64,000 bases of DNA from Cristatella mucedo (lineage: Eukaryota; Bryozoa; Phylactolaemata; Cristatellidae). The notes beneath the pieces are model-generated. The model was not told where the DNA came from, did no database searches, and worked only from the letters and a program-made list of their open reading frames with translations. Both the position numbers and the translations under genes were made by a program. Location: contig WPIO01000168.1 in NCBI GenBank assembly GCA_009760855.2, forward strand, positions 303,001 to 367,000. Direction: 5' to 3'. Positions 1 through 11,138 of this stretch are shown piece by piece (within the stretch, counting starts at the first letter, position 1; each line of letters opens with the position of its first letter).

Positions 1-700
1 ACCATAATTATACCTTTTCGCATTCTAAAAACATTCCACGTTAAAATATAGCATTTCAAAAAAGAGGCCTCAAGTTATACTGTGTTTTGAATGCAGTTCG
101 CATAAAATCGCCAAATCCTAGGCCTTGAGAAGTGTATTAAGAGACTTCAAGGCAATGAGTAGTTTAGCCTGCTGCTGACTGCTTGGTTCCAATGAGACTT
201 TAGGTTCGTGAAATCTGCACAGCCTGAGAGCTCACATCTGCCAGTCTTAGCAGTCTTAGCAGTCTTAGGTCCAAATCGACGGTCTTACAGGCTGGTGACT
301 ATCCACTGGTGGCCGAGGCTGAAATGGGGTCTAAAATTCTAAATTCCCTTTCACCCGGAGCTTAAGAGAATCTTTTATAAAGGAGTTCTTGGTAACTGGA
401 GGCAATATATAATAATAATAACAACTGGATAAATAATATTAATAATAATAATAACAAAAATAACTGGAGATAATAGACTCCCTCCACCATTTACAGCTTG
501 TTTTCGCATGAACTCTAAGCTTTGCAAGATTGGGAATACAGTCAGTCCTTCAAGGGGGACTGAAAGCTGCTTGAAATGGAAAGATGGGCGTGTGATAAAA
601 CGAAGGTTGAAATGGAAAAATGAGCTAGTGATAAAGACTACTTTACCAATAGTTTGTATTGCTGTAAGGGTATGAAAGAAGGTGTAGCCTGTTAGGGTTG
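1..700. other. Left flank, no gene recognised
   Basis: AT-rich sequence with stop codons in all frames and no protein similarity that I recognise. It contains three tandem copies of a 9-bp unit (AGTCTTAGC) at 243-269 and scattered AAT triplet runs around 408-456, which resemble worn LINE tails. Confidence 0.4.
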
Positions 701-730
701 CTTCGCTAATAGTCTAAAATACTAAATACT

Positions 731-872
731 AGCGGATGTAACAGCCTTTTTTTCATATCGACAGAAGAGCCCCTATGGCCATCGTCACCGCTTGCAGTGG
801 CAATAAAGGATTGCCCACTGAAAGATTCGAACCCACGACTTCGCGACCGAGGTCGTGAACAGCAACCGCCAT
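731..872 (-). mobile_element. SINE1, tRNA-derived SINE copy
   Basis: Read on the minus strand, this copy has a B-box-like GGGTTCGAATC near 827-837, then the SINE1 body (GGCAATCC TTTATTGCCACTGCAAGC, then GGCTCTTCTG) and the 3' end AGGCTGTTA. At least six other copies in the window share the same order (38.9, 40.6, 49.8, 51.6, 52.0 and 52.3 kb). The promoter-proximal end is followed by a short local duplication of ACCGCCATACATAATAGC (862-925). The family assignment rests on comparison between copies. Confidence 0.7.
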
Positions 873-973
873 ACATAATAGCATAATAGCATAAACCGCC
901 ATACATAATAGCAACCGCCATTACGACTAGTGACTCGCTCGCTCGCCTTCGTGACTAGTTGATTAGCTGATCT

Positions 974-3105
974 TAATAATAATAATAATAATAATAATTC
1001 ACTTGATAAAGCACCCTCAGAGAACTTAATCTCTCTCTCTAGGCGCTTTACAGTTGCTGTAAAGTGAAATGCAATTGAATGGTAAGTAAAATCATGCTTG
1101 AAAAACAAACGAAATGAATAATATGGTTAGGGGTGACATGCACAGGGTCAGCATGCAAATGTGGTTAGTGGCAGCATGCACAGTGTCAGCACGCATAAGC
1201 ACGTGAAGGACGAATCACAGGGACCCACTAAATGCTGTCCTAAATAGGTGTGTTTTTAGGTTCCTTTTAAATGTGGTCAGGTCAGGGGGTGTTCTGACGC
1301 AGGTCGGGAGGGAGTTCCAGGCTTTGGGAGCATATGAACTAAATGCACGGTCTCCAAAGGATTTAAGGTTTGTATGAGGTATTTCTAGACTGTTGGATTC
1401 CGAGAAGCGGGTGGTACGATGCTTGGCCTGGTGGGGTAGTATATCTGACAGATAGGCTGGAGCCATAGAATGAAGGGACCTAAAAGTGAGTGACAAAACC
1501 TTGAAGTCAATCCGTTGCTTGACTGGTAGCCAGTGCAGGTCGGCGAGAAGTGGAGTAATGTGGCAACTGCGACGCTCACGACAGACAAGCCTAGCTGCAG
1601 AGTTCTGCACCAGCTGCAATCGCCTGATCGCGCATGCTGGTAGGCCAGTAAGCAGTGAGTTGCAGAAGCCGAGACGGGATGTCACGAATGCATGGACCAA
1701 CTTGGACATGGTATCTTTATCTAAACAAGCCCGAATTTTAGCAATGTTATGAAGCTGAAAATAGGCGGATTTGACTGTGGAGCTGATATGGTCGTCTAAC
1801 GAGAGGCCGCTTTGGATTATGACACCTAGATTTCGAGCTGATTCAACTGGAGATATGCTGGCAGAGCCAATTTTGAGAGTCAGCCTTTCCAATCTCTGGA
1901 TCACACTGGGTTTGCCCATAACTAGTAAGTTAGTTTTATCATCGTGAAGTTTTAGAAAATTTGCTGCCATCCATGTGCGGATGTCATCAATGCATGCAGC
2001 TAGCGAGTTTAGAGAATTTGAGGTGCTCGAAGGCTGGGAGGGATCAAAGCAAAGGTACAACTGAGTGTCATCCGCATAGAAGTGAAAGCCTAGATTGTGC
2101 TCGGCAATCACGTCAGCAAGAGGCAGAGTATAAACCGTGAAAAGAACCAGACCTAGCACAGAGCCCTGAGGTACTCCATATTTCAGAGGTACTTCAGATG
2201 ATCTTTGTCCATTCACGTCAATACTCTGGAGTCTCCCACTGAGATAGGACCTGGACCACTGCAGAGCAGTGCCATTGATGCCCAGCCGAGATGACAGGCG
2301 CTCGAGAAGAACTTTGTGATCGATGGTATCAAAAGCTGCCGAACGATCAAGCAAAACAAGCAGAGACACTCTACCCATGTCTGCATTCCTAAGTAGGTCG
2401 CTGTACACCCGAAGCAATGCTGACTCTGTGGAGTGATTAGCTCTAAAGCCAGACTGAAACTTACTAGCAAGGTGTGAGGTTTCGATATACGAGTTCAGCT
2501 GGTCCGCCACGACCCGTTCCAGTGTCTTTGATAGGAATGGTAGAAGGGAAACTGGGCGGTAGTTGCTCAAGTTCTCTTGGTCTAGTGTAGCTTTCTTGAG
2601 AAGTGGCCTTACTACTGCTCTTTTGAAAGGTGCTGGGACATGACCTGAGGGTAATGACATATTAATGATGTTAGTTATGCATGGCAGCAGCAGATCAATG
2701 CAACGTAGGAGCAGGACAGTGGGAATAGGGTCCAGAGGACTTGTTGTCTTCTTTGATTGAGATACGAACTTTAGGACTAGATCACTAGTGACCTGCTTAA
2801 ATGCAGACATTGAGGTGCAGCCAGGAACCGAGGAACAGCATTCTAGTGGGGAGGTTGTCATCGCAGGGATGAATTCCCTGATCTTGTCTATCTTCTGCAC
2901 AAAGAATCGAGAGAAGCGATCGGCTAGATCATCGCAAGGATCATCAGGTAAGGAGCTAATCTGGGAACGGTTGAGGAGATGGTTTATTGTCGACATCAGC
3001 ATTTTTGGATTGTGCATCTGTGATTCAACAATGTTTTTGTAAAAAACTAGACTTAGCCTTTGCTAGGATCGATTGGTACGACCTACAGTAGTCTTCGTAT
3101 GCCTT
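974..3105 (-). mobile_element. L2-like LINE family A, copy A1 (5'-truncated)
   Basis: This is the longest family A copy. It lies on the minus strand and ends at an (AAT/ATT)n tail (974-998). The family A 3' hairpin is at about 1008-1050, followed by a short 3' UTR and an ORF with reverse transcriptase motifs. Upstream of the ORF start, coding similarity continues to about 3105 after a one-base T insertion near 3043, then stops. No endonuclease domain is present, so the copy is 5'-truncated, as expected from target-primed reverse transcription. Confidence 0.85.
1215..3017 (-). CDS. Reverse transcriptase ORF of LINE A1 (truncated element)
   Basis: This 600-codon open frame encodes the C-terminal part of an L2/CR1-type LINE polyprotein. 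Visible motifs, in order, are [13 protein letters not shown] (RT block), SAAFDTIDH (catalytic Asp region), GVPQGSVLG, and FYADDTQLY, which carries the catalytic DD. The C-terminal thumb and tail region has AWNSLP and ends FSGSL. The predicted Met is only the first Met in the open frame: homologous sequence continues upstream out of frame, so this is not the true protein start. Two usually conserved positions look mutated (LDR for LDL before SAAFD, and WSRSYL for WFRSYL). The element lacks an endonuclease and is presumably immobile. Confidence 0.85.
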   Translation of the reverse strand: MHNPKMLMSTINHLLNRSQISSLPDDPCDDLADRFSRFFVQKIDKIREFIPAMTTSPLECCSSVPGCTSMSAFKQVTSDLVLKFVSQSKKTTSPLDPIPTVLLLRCIDLLLPCITNIINMSLPSGHVPAPFKRAVVRPLLKKATLDQENLSNYRPVSLLPFLSKTLERVVADQLNSYIETSHLASKFQSGFRANHSTESALLRVYSDLLRNADMGRVSLLVLLDRSAAFDTIDHKVLLERLSSRLGINGTALQWSRSYLSGRLQSIDVNGQRSSEVPLKYGVPQGSVLGLVLFTVYTLPLADVIAEHNLGFHFYADDTQLYLCFDPSQPSSTSNSLNSLAACIDDIRTWMAANFLKLHDDKTNLLVMGKPSVIQRLERLTLKIGSASISPVESARNLGVIIQSGLSLDDHISSTVKSAYFQLHNIAKIRACLDKDTMSKLVHAFVTSRLGFCNSLLTGLPACAIRRLQLVQNSAARLVCRERRSCHITPLLADLHWLPVKQRIDFKVLSLTFRSLHSMAPAYLSDILPHQAKHRTTRFSESNSLEIPHTNLKSFGDRAFSSYAPKAWNSLPTCVRTPPDLTTFKRNLKTHLFRTAFSGSL

Positions 3106-3615
3106 CATATGCCTTCATATATCTTCGTCTAAAAAGGATTGGAAGCTTACGATCTTCGGACCTTTAACCTTGACCCGATCGTCGTTCCTTTCTAAAACCG
3201 ACGCGAGGAAATCTTCGAACGTAGCTTTCGTTTGGTGAAGCTTTCTGTGAAAATGGCAGTTGTATTGCAGTTCGAAAGTTTTGGGCTGCAATTTGAGTAT
3301 TGCCATCGGAGGCCGTAGCATTAGAAAGCACAAGCTCTATATCATGACGTTTAGTAGTGAATAAACTCGGCTAATAAACAGGTTTCTATAGTTTGAAATC
3401 AAAAGCTCAGTTTCGCGAAGTATTTTGTGGATATGGCAGCTGTATCGACGTTCGAACCTGTAAAAAGACCGGCTGGTGCCGGCCATTTGAGGACACAGTA
3501 GACGAACGTACAAGCGCTATTATAGGAAATTTAATGGGTTCAACCACAACACCATTCTGCATAATTTTGAATCTAAACCTCAGTTTTATAACGTTATTTT
3601 AGGAAATGGAACCTG
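3106..3615. other. No recognisable gene between repeats
   Basis: There is no long frame with recognisable protein similarity. Short internal duplications occur (TGCCTTCATA twice near 3100-3118). I see no LINE or SINE motifs. Confidence 0.4.
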
Positions 3616-3621
3616 TTTAGC

Positions 3622-3723
3622 AGTGTACCACATTGTATCCCACAATGTATGGCATCAGTGTACCACATTGTATCCCACAATGTATGGCATCAGTGTACCA
3701 CATTGTATCCCACAATGTATGGC
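3622..3723. repeat. 35-bp tandem repeat, about 2.9 perfect units
   Basis: Units start at 3622, 3657 and 3692 and are identical, apart from truncation of the last. Each unit contains a dyad (ACATTGT, 5-nt spacer, ACAATGT), so every unit can form a small hairpin. The identity of the units implies recent expansion. Confidence 0.9.
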
Positions 3724-3786
3724 TGTTATTATATATAGAAAGAGATTGGGGTATCTGGGGGCATTCTACCTAGTGTATTATTATTA

Positions 3787-4195
3787 TTACACCACATCTA
3801 AGTTGGTTCATGCATTTGTGACATTCCGCCTTGGCTTATGTAACTCACTGCTGGCTGCTCTTCCGGCCTGTGCAATCAGGGGCTTACAACTTTCGCGAAA
3901 CTCTGCAGCTAGGCTTGCCTGCCGTAAGCGTCGCAGTTGCCACATCGCAGTATTTTTTGCCGACCTGTACTGGTTCCCCAGTTAAGCAACGCATCGAGTT
4001 TCAGGTTTCGTCACTCACTTTTAGGTACCTTTATTCTTTGGCTCCAGCCTACCTGCGCTGCTCCATCAGGCCAAGCACTGTACCGCTTAATATATTTATA
4101 TTTGTACTGTACCGCTATATATTAATATACATATATATATATATATTTACTTATTTGAACTCTACCACTCGATTTTTAGAATCTAAATCTAATGG
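3787..4195 (+). mobile_element. LINE family A fragment A2
   Basis: A + strand fragment of the C-terminal coding region of family A: KLVHAFVT, then a frameshifted ADLYWFP (cf. ADLHWLP), then SLAPAYL. It is interrupted by an AT-rich stretch at about 4090-4155 and resumes at TTRFLES (cf. TTRFSES). There is no intact frame; it is a decayed internal fragment. Confidence 0.75.
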
Positions 4196-4466
4196 ATGTA
4201 AGCAAGCACTTAAGTTATATAATGAAAGGATGCTAAATAGCAGCTCATGATAGTCCTCATGCGTATCATGAATATGTTGCAATATATTTATATTTTATTT
4301 TTAAAATACTTTATTTGTCACCAGTTGCTAGCTTCACGTTAAATAGAAGGAGTAAGAGGGAGAGGGAGAAAAGGACTGGCGACTGAGGTACGCTAGAGTT
4401 ACGCGCATTCAAGGAATTTAAAGTAATTGCACCCTTAGTAGACTTATATAATACAATTTATCTGGG

Positions 4467-4467
<1 letters not shown>

Positions 4468-4519
<52 letters not shown>
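4468..4519. repeat. (TA)n microsatellite
   Basis: About 26 uninterrupted TA dinucleotides directly upstream of LINE copy A3. Confidence 0.95.
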
Positions 4520-4577
4520 TAGCTCATTTCGTAAAAGAATGTATATATTTTCAATGCCAGGGGTTTGCGAATAATTA

Positions 4578-5520
4578 CCTTACTAGTTATGGGCAAACCC
4601 AGTGTGATTCACAAATTGGAAAGACTGCCGCTCAAAATTGGCTCTGCCAGCATATCTCCAGTCGAATCAGCTCGAAATCTAGGTGTTATATTCCAAAGCG
4701 ACCTCTCGTTAGACGACCATATCAGCTCCAGTCAAATCTGCCTATTTTCAGCTTCATAACATTGCTAAAATTCGGACTTGTTTAGATAAGGATACCACGT
4801 CCAAGTTGGTCCATGCATTCGTGACATCCCGTCTCGACTTCTGCAACTTACTGCTTACTGGCCTACCAGCATGTGCGATCAGGCGATTGCAGCTGGTGCA
4901 AAACTCCGCAGCTAGGTTTGTCTGCCGTGAGCGTCGCAGTTGCCACATTTCTCCACCTCTCGCCGACCTGCACTGGCTACCAGTCAAGCAACGGATTGAC
5001 TTCAAGGTTTTGTCGCTCACTTTTAGTTCCCTTCATTCTTTGGCTCCAGCCAATCTCTCAGATATACTCCCCCATCAGGCCAAGCTTAGTACCACCGGCT
5101 TTTCGAAATCCAACAGTCTACAATTACCTCATACAAACCTCAAATCCTTTGGAGACCGTGCATTTAGTTCGTATGCTCACAAAGCCTGGAACTCCCTCCG
5201 GACTTACGTCAGAGCATCCCCTGACCTGACCACATTTAAAAAGAACTTAAAAACACACTTATTTAGGAGAGCATTTAGTGGGTCCCTGTGATTCGTCCTT
5301 GATGTGCTTATGCGTGCTGACACTGTGCATGCTGCCACTAACCACATTTGCATGCTGACCCTGTGCATGTCACCCCCTAACCATGTTAGTCATTTTGCTT
5401 GTTTATCAAGCATGATTTTACTCACCATTCAATTGTATTTCATTTTGCAGCCAATGTAAAGCGCCTAGAGAGAGATTAAGTTCTCTGAGGGCGCTTTATC
5501 AATTGCATTATTGTTATAAT
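4578..5520 (+). mobile_element. LINE family A copy A3 (5'-truncated)
   Basis: The + strand copy starts inside the RT domain just after YADD (LLVMGKPSVI) and runs through the thumb region to the ORF stop at 5291 (frame ends AFSGSL). It then continues through the 3' UTR and the family A hairpin (about 5457-5503) to an ATTATTGTTATAATTATT tail. A small deletion near 4732 breaks the reading frame, so coding is split into 4565-4759 and 4806-5291. The 5' truncation and simple tail fit a normal LINE insertion. Confidence 0.85.
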
Positions 5521-7680
5521 TATTACCTTTTCTTTATGTCCACTTATAACATGTCATCCACTACTTGACCTCAATCCTGTGAAACACCAGCTAAATCCTC
5601 CCTAGTAATAATAAGAATAATATTTCTTACTCACTAAGAGAAAGTAGTTCACTCTGGTACTTTACAACTAGCTACATGATAGAAATGACGAGTAGCTAAT
5701 GAAAGGGAAATATCCTGATTAGGAAACACAGTTATCAGCTCAGATATACTTGCACACAAACACACGCACAGGGCTCAGTAACACGGGCTAGCAAGACTCC
5801 GGTTATTAAACCTCACTCAATCGTGCACACGCAAGTAAAGCACACAGCGAAAAAGACAGGCTCGCTGAGTTGCTATTTGAAAGCGTGTCCCTATCGCCAT
5901 TAGACAGGACGTGCAGAATTTTCATGACGCGCAAGCACGAGTGAGTAAATTTACTTAGAGACTTGAAGTTCGTTGAGTTATCAATACGCACATTCCACTT
6001 TCTTTAACTGTGCTATGTTTTGCAATTTTTTAAAGCCTAAAGTTTCAAATTCAAGCTACTATATTTCATTAGGACAGAAGCCATTGAATTTATTAGTCAA
6101 GAAAATGGCTTGACAAAATGGTAAGGTGTCAGAAGCAGAGCTTTCATTTTATTTTCAGATCGAATCACAATTAAATTTAGCGCCATACAACAACTACGAC
6201 TTGGGATTTGTTTTGGTATAGTCATCATCTTTTGCGTATCTTCAATGATATCATGCGTAGTTTTCTCAAAGCAAGCTGACAGCAATATCGAAGCAATTTT
6301 TCCTGCTATCGTTTGGAAAATTCTGGGAAGTCTGCAGAATGACCAGAAAAACTCGGTGACCACTGAAAACCAAGTCATTACGTCTGCTACTATACCGGTT
6401 CCTAGCGAGATTTTAACTTGCGAGAACACAGACTCAGAAACAGATATTGAATTCGTAAATGTCACCGCGATTGTCACGCGATGAGTCCCGAAATGAGTAA
6501 CTCGAGCTACTCCACCATGAACACGAGCCGAGTGTCGTTCCGTACGAGTACTTTTCTTGGTTTTACGGAGTAACGTAAAGTTCCATTCAACGGAGATAAA
6601 GCGATCTGAGGAATGACGTAGCATGAAGAACTAATCGAAAATAATTTACTTACCGGAAGTCATTTCTTACTGGTTCAAGTCAATTTCAAATTTATTCTTC
6701 ACTGATTTTTGGAACCAACCGAGAAAGCTTAACCAGTGAATATCAGCTGTTTAAAGTACGAGAATTATTTTCCAATATAAAATCATTTAATTTCTAAATT
6801 GCCGCATTAGATAATATTTTTTGCATATTAAAAAAATTTTCGATTGCGACTAGTGTTGGCCTAAGGAGTAGATTCAAGACATTTACCTTAGGAATAAAAG
6901 TTGGAAATATTATTAAAAAAAACTGTGAAACCAAGGTTTTTTAATTTGAGTGACTATTATTTTTTGAAAACTGCTGCACAGTGTAGAGAGCTAAAGTGAT
7001 GTATGACCTTGAACCTTGAACTGGGTCATACCCACAATTTCTAATAACCCATCTTGCACTAGTATTGCAGTGCTTCCTTTCGCTTGACATGAGATGAAAG
7101 CCTTATTGACTAACGGTAGGTAGGAGAAGCTCACTTTTACATTCTGCTCTCCAACTGTATACGACGCCAAGAAAGCCTTCGAAATGAACGTGTGCTTAGA
7201 GCAGCACAAGCTTCCAACGCTCACTACACGCTCAGCTGCTTGCCGCGGTTAGCTGACACGCGAGGCATTAAAGGCGTCTCCCGTAAAGCACATCGCGCCT
7301 GAATCGTGAGGCATTCCGTTGTTCGTCCGTCCATCATCAGCTGCTGACCGAGATTACTAGCGGAGTTTCGGCCTGATAAATTGCAGAAAAAATCCGCCCA
7401 TCAGCTGAGCCTGTGGCCTGATCGAAATGGTTACCCTGGATACTGCTGTTGCCTGCCAACGCCATGCAGATGCGGCGCAGGAAGCAGGCGCCAACAGTTC
7501 GAGCAGCAGCAGCCGGCAGCAAACTCGGGCGTCAGAGACTCGCAGTAAAATGCGCGGTAAAACGTTTCGGCTACGACACGAAGCGTAATCCTGTTGAAAT
7601 GCTCAAGTTATTGGGACGACATTTCGCACGACACCGTTATTTAGAGTCCTGTTACTTTTTTACGGGCTACAGCCAGGTGA
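5521..7680. other. 2.2 kb without a recognised gene
   Basis: Several overlapping frames of 60-175 codons occur on both strands (the longest is 6097-6624, minus), but none shows domain motifs, and opposing frames are equally open. I see no LINE or SINE sequence and cannot support a gene here. Confidence 0.4.
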
Positions 7681-7682
7681 CG

Positions 7683-7745
7683 GTAGCAGCTCCTAAACTA
7701 AAGTTTAGGAGTTTCTACCTCCACGCTAACGTGTAGGAGCTGCTA
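7683..7745. repeat. Nested inverted repeats
   Basis: The inner palindrome has perfect 10-bp arms, CTCCTAAACT (7690-7699) and AGTTTAGGAG (7702-7711), with a 2-nt centre. The outer arms are TAGCAGCTCCTA (7684-7695) and TAGGAGCTGCTA (7734-7745). The two pairings compete because 7690-7695 belongs to both. No element boundaries are evident. Confidence 0.7.
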
Positions 7746-7853
7746 GCCCGCCCCTCCTGCCCCACTCAAACACGCACAGCTCAATGTGCATCGAGTTGCT
7801 GGCCCTGCAGACGCGTGAAGAATACTGGTGGAGTTGGTCTCTCGAGCCAGGTA

Positions 7854-7885
7854 GTAAACGCATCATAGGCCTTTGATGCGTTTAC
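7854..7885. repeat. Perfect 12-bp hairpin at the edge of LINE B1
   Basis: The arms GTAAACGCATCA (7854-7865) and TGATGCGTTTAC (7874-7885) flank an 8-nt loop. Three further base pairs form outside one mismatch. It lies about 50 bp upstream of the 5' break of LINE copy B1. Confidence 0.75.
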
Positions 7886-7935
7886 CACCCCTAATTCACA
7901 CGGATGGCCGACGGCAGTTAATAATAGTGTGCGTA

Positions 7936-8830
7936 TCGCGCCCTGATCGTGTGGCTGGATTAAAAGGCTTTGCTGTTCTAATAGGTGATGCTATTGTGCG
8001 ACCTTCACCACGTGCTCGTAATTTAGGTGTCGTGTTCGACAACTGCCTCAATTTCAAAGGCTTCATTCAGAAGACTGCCCCTACAGCTAGCCATCACATC
8101 CGATCCCTATCCAAGATTAGGAGCTGTTTCCCACAGTGGCTTGTAAAAAATTTAACTAGCTCTTTAGTTCTGTCTTGGCTTGATTATTGTAATTCCCTTT
8201 TGGCTGGGCTGCCAAAGAAAGCTATTATGCCACTACAGCGGACTATGAATATGGCTGCAAGGCTGGTCTTCAAGTCCCAGCGGTTTGAGCACGTGTCACC
8301 TTTGCTGAAAGAGCTAGGATGGTTGCCGGTTGAGCAACGGATACAGAGCAAAGTTCTTACGCTGACCCACAAGGCCCGCCACGGCTTGGCTCCTTCGTAC
8401 CTAGCTGAACTGCTGCATCAGTTTCAGCCTGTTCGCGCCCTCAGGTCCTGTGTGGACAATCAATTAGCTGTCCCATTCCTCCGCTTAAAGACAGTTGGCG
8501 ACAGAAGCTGTAGCTCTGCAGGTCCTAGACTGTGGAACTCGCTTCCACAATTCTTACGCAACGACAACTACTCTCCGACTGCCGACTATGGCACATCTTT
8601 TTCAGCGATCCTGAACTGCTACTTATATGCTACTTACTACCTCAACTGCTCTCCTGACTCTGCTATGCTTCCCACTTTCTCTTTGTTTCGTGAGACGAAG
8701 TCTTTTGGCTACCGAATGCGTACCGAAAGCCGCTTAGGCTGTGAGTGCGCTATACAAAACTCTCCTGCGTAACACCCACATGGTCTTTATGACTTTGTGG
8801 AGTTACAGACGGAGATACATTACATTACAT
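7936..8830 (+). mobile_element. L2-like LINE family B copy B1 (5'-truncated)
   Basis: The + strand copy carries the post-YADD part of the family B ORF. The frame is open to the TAA at 8770-8772 and contains [19 protein letters not shown] and PRLWNSLP motifs, ending IQNSPA. The 3' UTR has GTTACAGACGGAGATACATT followed by a short (ATTAC)n-like tail. The upstream part of the open frame (from 7873) is flanking sequence. This is the clearest intact 3' half of family B on the + strand. Confidence 0.85.
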
Positions 8831-8960
8831 AACCTGATCTCTTTCTAGTCACTTTACATATGCTTTAAATGAGGCAAGAGCAAATTATTAAAGCAAAAGT
8901 TATTATAAAGTTATTAGGCAAGTTGCACTATGTCAACTTTTGCAGCAACAAAGATAAATT

Positions 8961-9090
8961 CTGTTGCCTACCGAGTGCGTACCGAAATCCGCTTAGGCTG
9001 AGAGTGTGCTATACAAAACTCTCCGGCGTAACACCCACATAGTCTTTATGGCTTTGTGGGGTTACAGACGGAGATACATTGCATTACGTT
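8961..9090 (+). mobile_element. LINE family B 3'-end fragment B2
   Basis: A solo 3' end of family B, about 130 bp, from the GCGTACCGAAA segment to GGAGATACATTGCATTACG, lying 130 bp downstream of B1 in the same orientation. The spacer (8834-8875) holds a worn piece of the family A 3' end on the minus strand (ATCTCTTTCTAG-like). Confidence 0.8.
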
Positions 9091-9820
9091 AAAACGCCTG
9101 CGATGCGATATCAGCTAAATGTTCCTGAGTAGAACGGTTTGGTACGGCGACTGGCACCTTATGCATAGAGTTTAGGTGTACTGTCCGACGACTAGCTAGA
9201 GTTTGAAAGCTACATTAGGAAGACTGCTTCAACAGCTCGCCGCCCAGGTGGCCCAGGGTTCAAGGTTCAAGGTTCAGGGTTTGGTCGCCTTCGATGACTG
9301 AGGTCCGCGGCCCTAGCTCTGTGGAGCACGTCATGTGAAACGCCTTGGTAGAGGTCAAGTTCTCCTAAGGTGCTCGGTAAAGGAATTGTATTTTCATAGC
9401 GTTACGTAATTCAGGAACCTCTTCCAATCGCAAGCACTTTTACGATCAAATAGCCGACGGGCCATTCCAGCGTTTAGCTCTCCTGTCTTTCCGTAAAATT
9501 CTTTCAATTCAATTAAAATTCGATACATTTCAATAAAACTCACCGTCAGGTGAGGAGCTCAAAGGGCCGATCGTACACGATCGTCGGAGCACGGTGGAGC
9601 ACATCGGACCCAGCCGCTCGTCGAAATTGAGGCTCGACGAACGCTCAGCTATTGGTCGCTGTCGTCGGGTCGTTCGTGTCCTCATCTTCGTGAAACAAAA
9701 TGTATCTCAGATATGATCAACAATATGATCGGTATTTTGGGCACATAAATCAACCAATTCAACTGCCGGGCACTCGCTTACCTCAAAAAATAAAGCTTAT
9801 AAAGCTTATACAAATTCAGA
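9091..9820. other. No gene recognised
   Basis: Unique-looking sequence with a short direct repeat (GGTTCAAGGTTCAAGGTTCAG near 9259). No domain-bearing frame is seen. Confidence 0.4.
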
Positions 9821-11107
9821 TAATGTAATGTATCTCCGTCTGTAACTCCACAAAGTCATAAAGACCATGTGGGTGTTATGCAGGAGAGTTTTGTATAGCC
9901 CACTCACAGCCTAAGCGGCTTTCGGTACGCATTCGGTACCCAACAGACTTCGTCTCACGCAGCAAAGAGAAAGTGGGAAGCATAGCAGCGTTAGGAGAGC
10001 AGTTGAGGTAGTGAGTAGCATAGAAGTAGCAGTTCAGGACCGCTGAAAAAGATGTGCCATAGTCGGCAGTCGGAGAGTAGTTGTCGTTGCGTAAGAATTG
10101 TGGAAGCGAGTTCCACAGTCTAGGACCTGCAGAGCTACAGCTTCTGTCGCCAACTGTCTCTAAGCGGAGGAATGGGACAGCTAATTGATTGTCCACACAG
10201 GACCTGAGGGCACGAACAGGCTGAAACTGATGCAGCAGTTCAGCTAGGTATGAAGGAGCCAAGCCGTGGTGGGCCTTGTGGGTCAGCGTAAGAACTTTGC
10301 TCTGTATCCTTTGCTCAACCGGCAACCATTCTAGCTCTTTCAGAAAAGGAGACACGTGCTCAAACCGCTGGGACTTGAAGACCAGCCTTGCAGCCATATT
10401 CATTGTCCGCTGTAGTGGCATAATAGCTTTCTTTGGTACCCCAGCCAAAAGGGAATTACAATAATTAAGCCGAGACAGAACTAAAGAGCTAGTTCAATTT
10501 TTTACAAGCCACTGTGGGAGACAGCTTCTAATCTTGGATAGGGATCGGATATGATGGCTAGCTGTAGAGGCAGTCTTCTGAATGAAGCTTTTGAAATTGA
10601 GGCAGCTGTCGAACACGACACCTAGATTACGAGCACGTGGTGAAGGTCGCACAATAGCATCGCCTATTAGAACAGCAAAGCCTTTTAATCCAGCCACACG
10701 CTTAGGGTGTCCTATGAGAAGCAGTTCGGTTTTATCGGCATTTAATTTCAGGAAGTTTTCCGACCTTCAGGATCGAATATCGGCAAGGCAAGCATTCAGT
10801 TTCTCAGTTGCTGCAGCAGATTCCGACGGTCTAAATGACAAATACAACTGAGTATCGTGAGCATAGAAGTGATATCCTATCCATGGGCCTTAATCACTTT
10901 TCCCAGAGGTTGCGTATAAATGGAGAACAGCAAGGGACCAAGTACAGACCCTTGAGGGATTCCACAGGTGACCCTTCTCATGTCTGAGACCTGACCCCCA
11001 CACGACACGGATTGAACACGATCAGACAAGTAGGATTTAAACCACGCCAGTGCTTCGTCTGCCAGACCGATCGTTGTTCTCAATCGTTCAATCAGAACTT
11101 CGTGATC

Positions 11108-11138
<31 letters not shown>

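Noticed and set aside
1486..1752. Antisense frames inside LINE A and B copies (also at 4754-5020, 10276-10464, 44034-44222 and others)
   Set aside because: They are the same antisense shadow of the RT/C-terminal region recurring in each copy; the RT motifs are on the other strand.
3622..3723. CRISPR-like direct repeats
   Set aside because: The 35-bp units are contiguous with no spacers, and the genome is an animal's.
6097..6624. 175-codon minus-strand ORF
   Set aside because: No recognisable motif, the opposite strand is also partly open, and no splice or promoter context supports it.
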